Shown: positions 14,584-22,284 of the stretch, piece by piece | How positions within the stretch are numbered: position 1 is the stretch's first letter | Layout of the letters: every line of letters starts with the position of its first letter | DNA from: Myxococcales bacterium | GTDB lineage: Bacteria > Myxococcota_A > Polyangia > Polyangiales > GCA-016699535 | Assembly: GCA_020633325.1 (NCBI GenBank) | Contig: JACKDX010000002.1 | Coordinates: 62,001-126,000, forward strand | Length of the DNA stretch: 64,000 nucleotides | Direction: 5' to 3' | Notes under the pieces: generated by a model | What the model saw: the letters and a program-made list of their open reading frames with translations, nothing else | Databases searched by the model: none | What the model was told of the DNA's origin: nothing | Translations under genes and position numbers: made by a program

Positions 14584-16446
14584 ATGACCTGGCTTTTTCG
14601 CGGAATAGGTTGGTTTGGAGGGATGGCCATGGTGCTCATGGCAACTTTTGTTATGGCCGAACCGGCCATGAAGACACTGGCGGTCGAACACATTCGCCCC
14701 GGAATGAAAGGGTATGGCCTGACGGTTTTTCGTGGGACACGGCCTGAGCGATTCGACCTCGAAGTCATCGATGTGCTTCACAATTTCAGACCCGATCAAG
14801 ATCTCATTCTTGTGCGTACCAAGCATCCGCAGCTGGATCATGCCAAAGTTGTTGCAGGCATGAGCGGGAGCCCGGTGTATTTAGATGGCAAACTGGCGGG
14901 CGCGTATGCGTATGCTTGGAACTTTGGCAAAGATCCCGTGGCCGGCGTGACGCCGATCGCCAATATGATGGCGGAACTCCGGCGCCCGGTTCGTTCACAC
15001 CCAGCTGCATTGCAGCCGTTGCCTAAGCGCTCCCTGGTCACTCGCGCACCTATGGTGCCACCGGCTTATCCCTACCGAGGTGGGGAACGTCGAGACGCCC
15101 TCTTTGCCCTGCGCATGCTCAATCGAGAAAAAACTGCCATCAAGCACACTCGCTTTTCAGGGCTCAAGCAGGCTGCAACGCCTCTGATGATGGGTGGGGT
15201 CCATGAAGCGACACTGCCATGGCTAACTGAGCAGCTTGAACCATTCGGCATGATTCCACTTCAAGCCGGTGGCTCGAGTCGCGATCAATCTTCAATGAAA
15301 GAGGCTGCTCAGAGCGGCTATGTTGATGGGGGTGCGATCGCGGTCGAATTGGCCGAGGGCGATGTGTCCATGGTGGGAACAGGGACCGTCACCTACGTCG
15401 CCGGCAGACGCGTGCTTGCCTTCGGTCATCCGATGTTGGATGCAGGAGAAGTGGGTTTGCCCACGGCGACCGCCCGAGTGCTGCATATTTTTGCAAGCTA
15501 CATGCGGTCCTTTAAGATCGCAGAGAGTGTTAGACCGCTCGGGGCATTGGTGCATGATCGGCAGTCTGCAATCGTGATCGACACAGCGACCAAGGCAGAC
15601 ACCATTCCGCTAAAGGTAAAGATTCTGGGATTGCCGAAAGGACAGCGAAACGAATGGAACGTGCGGATTGCGAACCATCGCATGTTATCGCCGCTGCTTG
15701 CTATGGTGGTGATGATGAATGCGCTTAAGGCAACAGTAAACGATGTGACCGACGTCATGTACGCCGTCACCAGCAAGGTGAGTGTTAGCGGGCATGGTCT
15801 TCAAACGGTAGATGACTATGGCTATTCAGAAGCCGGCCTTAGTAGCGCGGGATTCTTGAGCGGCATTCGGTTGTTTTCGATTATCGAAGCGGCTTTCGCC
15901 AATCCATTCGAGCCGGCTCACATAGACTCGATAGAGGTAGCCGTGTCTTTGAAGTTTGACCGGAATGTCACCCGGATTGTTCGAGCTTCAGTGAGCAGTG
16001 ACGAGGTGGACCCGGGCTCAGATGTGCCGGTCCATCTCACACTTCAGACATACGGAAAGCCAGAGCGAACGCATATGGTGACGGTACATATTCCGGAGCG
16101 CGCTGCGGGACAAACTATAGAAATGTCATTTGACGCGGGCAACACGGTTAATATGGAGGAGCCCATTGCACGCAATTTGGATGACTTGTTGCAAATTGTG
16201 CGGTCCGGTTTTTCCGCCAACGCCCTCGTGGTATCGCTCAAAATGCCAACCCACGGATTGCGCATGCAAGGGCATGTGGTCCGCGACTTGCCCGGTTTTG
16301 CGCTGGATGTGCTGCAGCCCTCCAATGTGAGTTCGCATCCAGTTCCTATCGTCACGCAGGTTCGCCGCGCAATTGATTTCAGAACCGTCCTAGCGGGTTC
16401 CGCACAACTTAAGCTAGGTGTCCGCGAGGTAGCGATCCATGAATAA
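14584..16446 (+). CDS. SpoIVB/S55-like serine peptidase domain protein, exported
   Basis: 620 residues with an N-terminal hydrophobic segment (IGWFGGMAMVLMATFVMAEP). The mature protein opens with EHIRPGMKGYGLTVFRG and contains the S55 signature VVAGMSGSPVYLDGKLAG, with the predicted nucleophile in GMSGSP (Ser94). Later segments TGTVTYVAGRRVLAFGHPM and EVGLPTATARVLHIFAS also resemble SpoIVB. In Bacillus the S55 peptidase SpoIVB cuts SpoIVFA to activate pro-sigma-K processing. Here there is no PDZ-sporulation context and the protein is larger, so a cell-envelope signalling or matrix protease is more likely. It overlaps the propeller gene by 8 nt. Confidence 0.8.
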   Translation: MTWLFRGIGWFGGMAMVLMATFVMAEPAMKTLAVEHIRPGMKGYGLTVFRGTRPERFDLEVIDVLHNFRPDQDLILVRTKHPQLDHAKVVAGMSGSPVYLDGKLAGAYAYAWNFGKDPVAGVTPIANMMAELRRPVRSHPAALQPLPKRSLVTRAPMVPPAYPYRGGERRDALFALRMLNREKTAIKHTRFSGLKQAATPLMMGGVHEATLPWLTEQLEPFGMIPLQAGGSSRDQSSMKEAAQSGYVDGGAIAVELAEGDVSMVGTGTVTYVAGRRVLAFGHPMLDAGEVGLPTATARVLHIFASYMRSFKIAESVRPLGALVHDRQSAIVIDTATKADTIPLKVKILGLPKGQRNEWNVRIANHRMLSPLLAMVVMMNALKATVNDVTDVMYAVTSKVSVSGHGLQTVDDYGYSEAGLSSAGFLSGIRLFSIIEAAFANPFEPAHIDSIEVAVSLKFDRNVTRIVRASVSSDEVDPGSDVPVHLTLQTYGKPERTHMVTVHIPERAAGQTIEMSFDAGNTVNMEEPIARNLDDLLQIVRSGFSANALVVSLKMPTHGLRMQGHVVRDLPGFALDVLQPSNVSSHPVPIVTQVRRAIDFRTVLAGSAQLKLGVREVAIHE

Positions 16447-18490
16447 GAATTCACCTCATGTCTACATGGCGATGTTCTTGGCGGCTCTCTTCGGTGCTGC
16501 GCCGCTATATGCAGTTTCCACGCGCCACTTTGCACTCGATACTGCCGAGGCGTTTGATGCCGGTGAGCTGAAACATGCCATTGCTCATTCGAACGGAACG
16601 ATCAGCCCCGGCGTGCCGCTTTCTCGAATCGATCTCGGTGATGTACCCGTGGCATATAGTTTTGCGAAAGCGTCAGACGGAACTCTCTTCGTTGGTACGG
16701 GTGATAGCGGTAAGATTTTTCGACTGGCGGGCTCGAAAATGGTCCCATTTGCGGAAACCAAACAAACGCTTGTCACCTCCCTTGTATTTGGAATGGGCGG
16801 GAAACTGTTTGCGGGCACCCTGCCAGAAGGGCGTATCTTCGTGATTGAGCCCAGTGGGAAGGTCGTGCCCTTCGCTCAGCCGAAAGGAGTAAAACACATC
16901 TGGGACTTGGCCTATGACGCAAAGCGGCAGATGCTTTTCGCGGCCACCGGACCCCAGGGTCAGGTCTTTGGTATTAAGGCTAATGGCACCGCAAAGGTTT
17001 TTCTTGATACGTCCATGACGCATGTGATGCGTCTTTCCATAGACAAAGGAGTACTTTACGCGGGCACGAGCGATGAGGCGATTTTGTACCGGATACTGGG
17101 CCCGAACCAGAGTGAGGTCGTCTATGATTTTCCGGGGGATGAAATTACCGGGCTAAGTGCGCGAAACGGCATGCTTGGCGTGGCCATCAATGAGTTCGTC
17201 CAAAAGAGTGAGATGTCCAAGGACGCCAAGAAAATTGCTGATGCAAAGAGGAAGGATGCGCAAACCAAACCAGCCATTGCACTGAAAAAGCCCGGCAAGG
17301 GCCAACTCTGGGTGATACATTCGGAGGGATGGGCTGAGCAGCAGTTGGTCGAGAGAGACCTGAATTTTACGAGTGTTCAGATCGATGTAGATGGCGCGCT
17401 TTATGCCGGGACGGGAGTCGAGGGAAAAATCATACGCGTCAGCCCCGACGGGCAAAGTGCGACATGGATTGATGTCGATGAGCGACAGGTTCTCGCTTTT
17501 GATGTGCTTGGAAAAGATCCGGTGCTCTTGACGGGGGATGCGGCTGCCGTTTACCGGCTGGGGCGCGGCGTGGCCAAGGATGCGATGTGGACGAGTGAGG
17601 TGCTTGATGCCGAGTTTCACTCCCGTTGGGGGCAACTAACGTGGAGAGGACGGGGAAAGCTTGGCTTCGAGACGCGCTCGGGTAACACCGAGCGCCCTGA
17701 CGCGACATGGACCGATTGGTCATCGACCTTGACATCTTCCGGCCCTATTCGCAGCCCGGCATCGCGATTCCTGCAGCTTCGTGCCAAGTTCGGAATTGAT
17801 CCCGGGTCAATGATCCGCGCGGTCCAAGTCTATTATTTGCCTCAAAACCATCGGGCACGCGTGACTGACATTGCCGTCAAACCATCGCCGACGGAGGAAT
17901 CGAGTTCCAAGCCAGAGGATGCGGCATCTGCGATGTCTGTGCGCCACTCCAGTGTTCTTCATCTTCAATGGAAGGTCGACAATCCGGATGGCGATGCGCT
18001 TCGATATCGCGTGGGCTTTCGCCCCGAAGGACAAAGCATATGGCGGGATGTCCTAGAACCCGCGGAACGTCTGCTACGTCCAGAATATAAGTGGGAGACC
18101 GCAGCGATTAAAGATGGGTATTATCGCATTCGCATCGAGGCAAGCGATGAGCCCGATAATCCGATGAGTCGTGCGCTTGTCTCCGCTAAAGAATCCAGCC
18201 CCATCCTCGTGGACAATCATGCGCCGGTGATCACCAAGCTAAAGTTGCGCAAAAAGCGGCTCACAGGCGTGGTGACCGATAGCATAGGGCCCATTGAAAG
18301 CCTTTACTTTGCCATCGACGGCGCGCCATGGGAGGCATGTTATCCGGCAGATGATTTGCTCGACACGGCATCGGAGCGCATTGATCTTGCGTTGCCGACA
18401 TTGGAGCACGGCCCCCATGTCGTGGCGGTGCGCGCAAGTGATGCGGCGGGCAATATAACCTCCTCGGAGTTGGCGTTCACCGCACACTGA
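16439..18490 (+). CDS. Secreted beta-propeller-like repeat protein with C-terminal Ig/Fn-like region
   Basis: 683 residues. A signal peptide (MFLAALFGAAPLYAVS) is followed by regular blade-like repeats such as ASDGTLFVGTGDSGKIFRL, GGKLFAGTLPEGRIFVI, MLFAATGPQGQVFGI, GVLYAGTSDEAILYRI and GALYAGTGVEGKIIRV. The recurring [LF][FY][AV]GT...G.[IV][FY].[IV] unit is propeller-like. A lysine-rich insert lies around residue 270. The C-terminal 200 residues (VDNPDGDALRYRVGFRPEGQ, VDNHAPVITKLKL) look like fibronectin/Ig-type domains. Overlap with the S55 peptidase gene suggests the two act together, for example as protease and substrate or scaffold. Confidence 0.75.
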   Translation: MNKNSPHVYMAMFLAALFGAAPLYAVSTRHFALDTAEAFDAGELKHAIAHSNGTISPGVPLSRIDLGDVPVAYSFAKASDGTLFVGTGDSGKIFRLAGSKMVPFAETKQTLVTSLVFGMGGKLFAGTLPEGRIFVIEPSGKVVPFAQPKGVKHIWDLAYDAKRQMLFAATGPQGQVFGIKANGTAKVFLDTSMTHVMRLSIDKGVLYAGTSDEAILYRILGPNQSEVVYDFPGDEITGLSARNGMLGVAINEFVQKSEMSKDAKKIADAKRKDAQTKPAIALKKPGKGQLWVIHSEGWAEQQLVERDLNFTSVQIDVDGALYAGTGVEGKIIRVSPDGQSATWIDVDERQVLAFDVLGKDPVLLTGDAAAVYRLGRGVAKDAMWTSEVLDAEFHSRWGQLTWRGRGKLGFETRSGNTERPDATWTDWSSTLTSSGPIRSPASRFLQLRAKFGIDPGSMIRAVQVYYLPQNHRARVTDIAVKPSPTEESSSKPEDAASAMSVRHSSVLHLQWKVDNPDGDALRYRVGFRPEGQSIWRDVLEPAERLLRPEYKWETAAIKDGYYRIRIEASDEPDNPMSRALVSAKESSPILVDNHAPVITKLKLRKKRLTGVVTDSIGPIESLYFAIDGAPWEACYPADDLLDTASERIDLALPTLEHGPHVVAVRASDAAGNITSSELAFTAH

Positions 18491-18665
18491 CTGTTGAATG
18501 AGAAGGCCTGCCCAAATCTTCTGAAAGACGGCATCCATCCCAACGTTTCACATGCATCGGAAATTGCATTTGTCGCGTATCACGGGCATCATTATGTTGG
18601 GAGTTAAAGGTTACAGGTGGGTGAAAACTCACATACTTACAACGACGGCGCGGGGGTAAGGGACG

Positions 18666-20876
18666 ATGGTATCACCGGCAGGGGGCACAAGGCCGGGAGC
18701 AGCGGATTTTGAAAAACCGGTGCAGTTCGGCAAGTATGTGTTGCTGGATCGCATCAGCATTGGCGGCATGGCGGAGGTCTTCAAAGCCAAGTCGGAGGGC
18801 CCTGAAGGCTTCGAAAAGGTAATTGCTGTCAAGAAGATTCTGCCGGCACTTGTCAAAGACAAGGAGTTCATCGCGATGTTTGTCGATGAAGCCAAGATCG
18901 CTGGCCAACTGAATCAAGAAAACATTTGTCCCATCTACGAGCTCGGCAAAGTGGGGGAGGCCTACTACATTGCGATGGAGCACATTTGGGGCAAGGACCT
19001 GCTTCAGATCATCAACCGTTTCCGGCGCATGAGAAAGTTTATGCCACCTGTGATGGTGGCTTGGATTGCTTCGAAAGTGTGTTCCGCTCTCGATTACGCA
19101 CATAACAAAAGCGATTCAAAGGGGATGGCACTGAACATCGTTCATCGAGACGTTTCTCCTCAGAACGTTCTTGTGGGTTACGAAGGACAGGTCAAACTGA
19201 TTGATTTTGGAATTGCAAAAGCGGCGTCCCGCAACACGCGGACGAGGGCCGGCGTGCTAAAAGGCAAGTTCGGCTACATGAGTCCAGAACAAGTGCGCGG
19301 TGCAGAACTCGACCCCCGCTCGGATATTTTTACGGTGGGAACCTGCATGTGGGAAATGGCGGTTTGTAGCCGACTATTTTTAGGTGAAAGCGACTTTTCG
19401 ACCCTGGAGAAGGTGCGACGGGCCAAGGTGGTCAATCCGTCTTCCAAGGTGCCAGGGTTTCCCCCGGAACTCGAGGCGATAATCATGCGCGCTCTTGAGA
19501 GGGAGCCCGGGACCAGGTTCCAATCTGCACGGGAGATGCAGGAATCGTTACAGCATTATCTGCGACAACAAACACCTCCTTACGGAACTTCTACCTTGGC
19601 GTCATGGATGAAGACTGCTTTCACCCAAGAAGTGACACTTGAACGTGAACGCTTCGATAAAATCATGGGCGCGGTGAACCATCCGAGCGATTTCAGTGCG
19701 GCGGCGATAGCGGTCGGTGGAAAATCCGGTCGAACCTCAGAGAACTCTCCCAACTCAAGCACGGTTAAGCTTGACAGCAGTGAAATCAAACTGGACGAAT
19801 TTGAGGGAGAGACGGCCCCCGAGGGTGCGGTGATGGGGCGAAGGGGCAACTCGGACAATTCATTGATGCTCGATCAGCCCACGTTCATTTTCTTTAGCGC
19901 GCCGCCAAGAGCGACATCCCCGGTAGAGGGAGAGTCGATGAGGCGGCCCCTTCCGGCCCCGCCGCCCGTTCCAGAGGCCTCTTCAATTCCTTTAAAAGAG
20001 CAGACCCCGGCGATGCCAGGGCGTCCCTACATGCCACCCTCGAAGGCGGCTATCCAGGTGGACAAAGACGGATCGTGGAAAAAAGCCGTAAAGCCTCGGC
20101 ACGAGCCCAGTGCTTCCTGGAAGATCCCGGCCATGGATGGACCATTGGGAGGTGCAGGGCTAATTGCCCAGAGCGCTTCATCGCGCAAACGGAAACGCAT
20201 CCCGCGGGTCGCGTTACTTGCGCTTCTTGGCGCTGTGTTGCTTGGTGGAGTCGGGTGGGGCGTCAATGTGTGGTTTCTCGTGCCACACGATGGCGCGCTC
20301 ACCGTTCGCACAGTTCCGCCGACGAAGGCGGCTGTTCTCATTGATGGCAAGATCGTTGGCCACAGCCCTCTGCATCTCCGTGAGATAAAAGCAGGCATGC
20401 ATCAACTGGAAATACGCGCCGAAGGCTTTGCGCGAGTGGTCCGACGGGTCCACATCAAATCCGATTGGATGGCCGAGCTAGAGTTCGCACTGACGCCCTT
20501 GGATAGGCCCCAACCCGCCCGCGCCGATCTGAAAGCTGCCCTCCCCATTCCTCCAAAGGAGGCAGCCCAATCGAATAAACAGGCAGCCGCCCCACAGGAA
20601 ACCCCCGCCGAAATCCCCGCTGAAACCCCAACGCCGGAGCGCGCGGAAGAAGACTCCGCCGCGGGTGGGCCCTACGGGTATCTTACGCTTCGCTCAAGTC
20701 CCTCATCACGCATCTACGTGGATGGGGTGGACACAAAAAAAAGCACGCCAGAACGACGACTTCGTTTGAGTGCTGGCGTGCATCGCATTGAGTTGCGCAT
20801 GAGGGATGGACGGGTTCAAGCATTTGATGTGCACATCCGGGCGGGCGAGCGCACTCGTGTCAAAAGAACATTTTAA
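18666..20876 (+). CDS. Membrane Ser/Thr protein kinase with two PEGA domains
   Basis: 736 residues of the Hanks-type family common in myxobacteria. The kinase domain fills about 20 to 300: glycine loop ISIGGMAEVFKAK, VIAVKKIL lysine, catalytic HRDVSPQNVLV near 160, LIDFGIAKA, APE-like MSPEQVRGAELDP. Note that the HRD loop reads D-V-S-P-Q-N, the form typical of bacterial kinases. A disordered Pro/Ser-rich linker follows to about 505, then a basic RKRKRIPR stop-transfer and one membrane helix (LLALLGAVLLGGVGWGVNVW). Two extracytoplasmic PEGA domains (ALTVRTVPPTKAAVLIDG; YLTLRSSPSSRIYVDG) end it. PEGA domains probably bind envelope components. It ends tail to tail with the RelA-like gene, sharing 4 nt. 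Confidence 0.92.
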   Translation: MVSPAGGTRPGAADFEKPVQFGKYVLLDRISIGGMAEVFKAKSEGPEGFEKVIAVKKILPALVKDKEFIAMFVDEAKIAGQLNQENICPIYELGKVGEAYYIAMEHIWGKDLLQIINRFRRMRKFMPPVMVAWIASKVCSALDYAHNKSDSKGMALNIVHRDVSPQNVLVGYEGQVKLIDFGIAKAASRNTRTRAGVLKGKFGYMSPEQVRGAELDPRSDIFTVGTCMWEMAVCSRLFLGESDFSTLEKVRRAKVVNPSSKVPGFPPELEAIIMRALEREPGTRFQSAREMQESLQHYLRQQTPPYGTSTLASWMKTAFTQEVTLERERFDKIMGAVNHPSDFSAAAIAVGGKSGRTSENSPNSSTVKLDSSEIKLDEFEGETAPEGAVMGRRGNSDNSLMLDQPTFIFFSAPPRATSPVEGESMRRPLPAPPPVPEASSIPLKEQTPAMPGRPYMPPSKAAIQVDKDGSWKKAVKPRHEPSASWKIPAMDGPLGGAGLIAQSASSRKRKRIPRVALLALLGAVLLGGVGWGVNVWFLVPHDGALTVRTVPPTKAAVLIDGKIVGHSPLHLREIKAGMHQLEIRAEGFARVVRRVHIKSDWMAELEFALTPLDRPQPARADLKAALPIPPKEAAQSNKQAAAPQETPAEIPAETPTPERAEEDSAAGGPYGYLTLRSSPSSRIYVDGVDTKKSTPERRLRLSAGVHRIELRMRDGRVQAFDVHIRAGERTRVKRTF

Positions 20877-21928
20877 TCGTTGTTTGGGGAGGACTTAAGG
20901 CCGAGTTTTAGCCGGCGCATAACTGCATGCTTCTGCCGGTGTTTATAGGCCGTGTGACTGGCATCGCCTATTTCGTTGGATTGATCCGCTGTTCGGTCAA
21001 TCACCTGGAATTCGGTCTGTGAGAAAATCACGCGCCCGAGTTTTTCGGCCGCAGCAGGCGCCTGTTCGAGGAGTTCCGGTTTAAGACAAATGGGCAAATC
21101 CACCACGAATGTCATGACCTTGTAGCTGCTGGCGGTGAAACGATTATCCAACGCGCGCACTTTTTCTTCTAAATCAGTAGAGAGCTGTAAGTCGGGCATT
21201 AGTTTGCGGAGCCTCGGTTGCGTCTCACAGTAGTCCCAAAAATCGAGCAATGTATTCGTAGATTGACCCGGGATGATGTAGTTAAATGGGAAAAGATAAG
21301 TGGTCAAATAATTAAGGGTTGGGAACAGATCTTCCTCGCTTCGAGTGACGATGCGAAACCGGAGCTTGTCATATACTTGCGCCGCGACTGTCTCTTGTTT
21401 TGATAACAACTTGGTGTACAAGGAGTCCTTATTTTTGCGGCCCCCTATGAATTCGGTGATTGGAAAGCCTCTAGCCAACATTGAGCCGATAACTTTGTAG
21501 ACTTTCTCTTCGACCATTTGGAAAACCTCTTGGTCCGAGACGGGCAACATGAATAAGAGCTCTCGCGCTTGCAAATGGTGAATAATGTGCATGGTTTTGA
21601 GAATGGTGCATGCGCACAGCTGGCGATGGCCCTTAGAGCAGGTGAGGCGTAAGAGCTCTTTAAGGCTCGCCTGCGCTACCGGTTTTGGTATTGGAAAATC
21701 GAAATGCCGACGTAGATAACTAATCGATTCGTCTCGAATGGCGTCGATACGCGCTAGATCCTTTGGATCATCCGGATCGAATTCTTGAACCCGGATGAAC
21801 GCGTCGATCTCTTCGTCTGTTTGGAAGTTCAGACGATGCCAGTCGATAACTGACCCGCCTCGAAGCACAATGCGGATAGCTTCGAGGTCGGCCAGGCGAA
21901 ATGCGTCAAGGTTTCTCAGGGACTGCAT
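20873..21928 (-). CDS. RelA/SpoT-like protein of a deltaproteobacterial family (TIGR04552-like)
   Basis: 351 residues from the ATG at 21928. A longer frame begins with TTG at 22012, but the family-like start is SLRNLDAFRLADLEAIRIVL followed by RGGSVIDWHRLNF. The middle segment VYDKLRFRIVTRSEEDLFPT and YLTTYLFPFNYIIPGQS has the layout of RelA/SpoT nucleotidyltransferase domains (a [KR]-[LI]-x-x-R-[IV]-[VI] strand and helices). From memory this matches the uncharacterised TIGR04552 family of myxobacteria; I could not check. If catalytic it would make or break a (p)ppGpp-like alarmone, but the acidic catalytic residues are not obvious. Confidence 0.6.
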   Translation of the reverse strand: MQSLRNLDAFRLADLEAIRIVLRGGSVIDWHRLNFQTDEEIDAFIRVQEFDPDDPKDLARIDAIRDESISYLRRHFDFPIPKPVAQASLKELLRLTCSKGHRQLCACTILKTMHIIHHLQARELLFMLPVSDQEVFQMVEEKVYKVIGSMLARGFPITEFIGGRKNKDSLYTKLLSKQETVAAQVYDKLRFRIVTRSEEDLFPTLNYLTTYLFPFNYIIPGQSTNTLLDFWDYCETQPRLRKLMPDLQLSTDLEEKVRALDNRFTASSYKVMTFVVDLPICLKPELLEQAPAAAEKLGRVIFSQTEFQVIDRTADQSNEIGDASHTAYKHRQKHAVMRRLKLGLKSSPNND

Positions 21929-22154
21929 GGGCCCCTTGTTCTCTAGACTTGACCGGAGGTCCGCCGATGCCGGTCCAAGATACCGTACCAAAGAAGATAC
22001 CCACCGCTGCAATCACAACGGCGACATTTCCCCATAACAAACCGTGGCATCCCTCAAGCAGTAAGAGAAAAACTGGCATGGTCTTTATTATCGTTCGCCC
22101 CCATAGGCGCACGCGAGATACGTCACGAATGACAAGATGCAAGTTCGAAGCCAT
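21906..22154 (-). CDS. Possible small membrane protein, 82 aa
   Basis: An open frame upstream of the RelA-like gene, overlapping its start by 23 nt. The middle is strongly hydrophobic (MPVFLLLLEGCHGLLWGN and VAVVIAAVGIFFGTVSW), suggesting one or two membrane helices. The ATG has no clear ribosome site and I know no family, so it may be chance. It is listed because the 357-bp gap between the RelA-like gene and lon has no other gene. Confidence 0.25.
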   Translation of the reverse strand: MASNLHLVIRDVSRVRLWGRTIIKTMPVFLLLLEGCHGLLWGNVAVVIAAVGIFFGTVSWTGIGGPPVKSREQGAHAVPEKP

Positions 22155-22254
22155 TTGAAGGACGGGACGCTACACTTTTTTTAGAAGCCTGACCAGTCGC
22201 CGTCGTGGTAGGGGCCAAAGCGCGCGGGAATGGCGGTAATGTGGCTTCTTTGGC

Positions 22255-22263
22255 TGCTATTAT
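22255..22263 (+). promoter_or_regulatory. Extended -10 promoter candidate for lon
   Basis: TGCTATTAT fits the extended -10 form TGn-TATAAT (5/6 in the hexamer) and ends 21 bp before the lon ATG. No good -35 hexamer lies at 17 bp, as is usual for extended -10 promoters. No heat-shock sigma-32 box was seen. Confidence 0.35.
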
Positions 22264-22284
22264 GCTAGACTCCGTGCCGATTGT

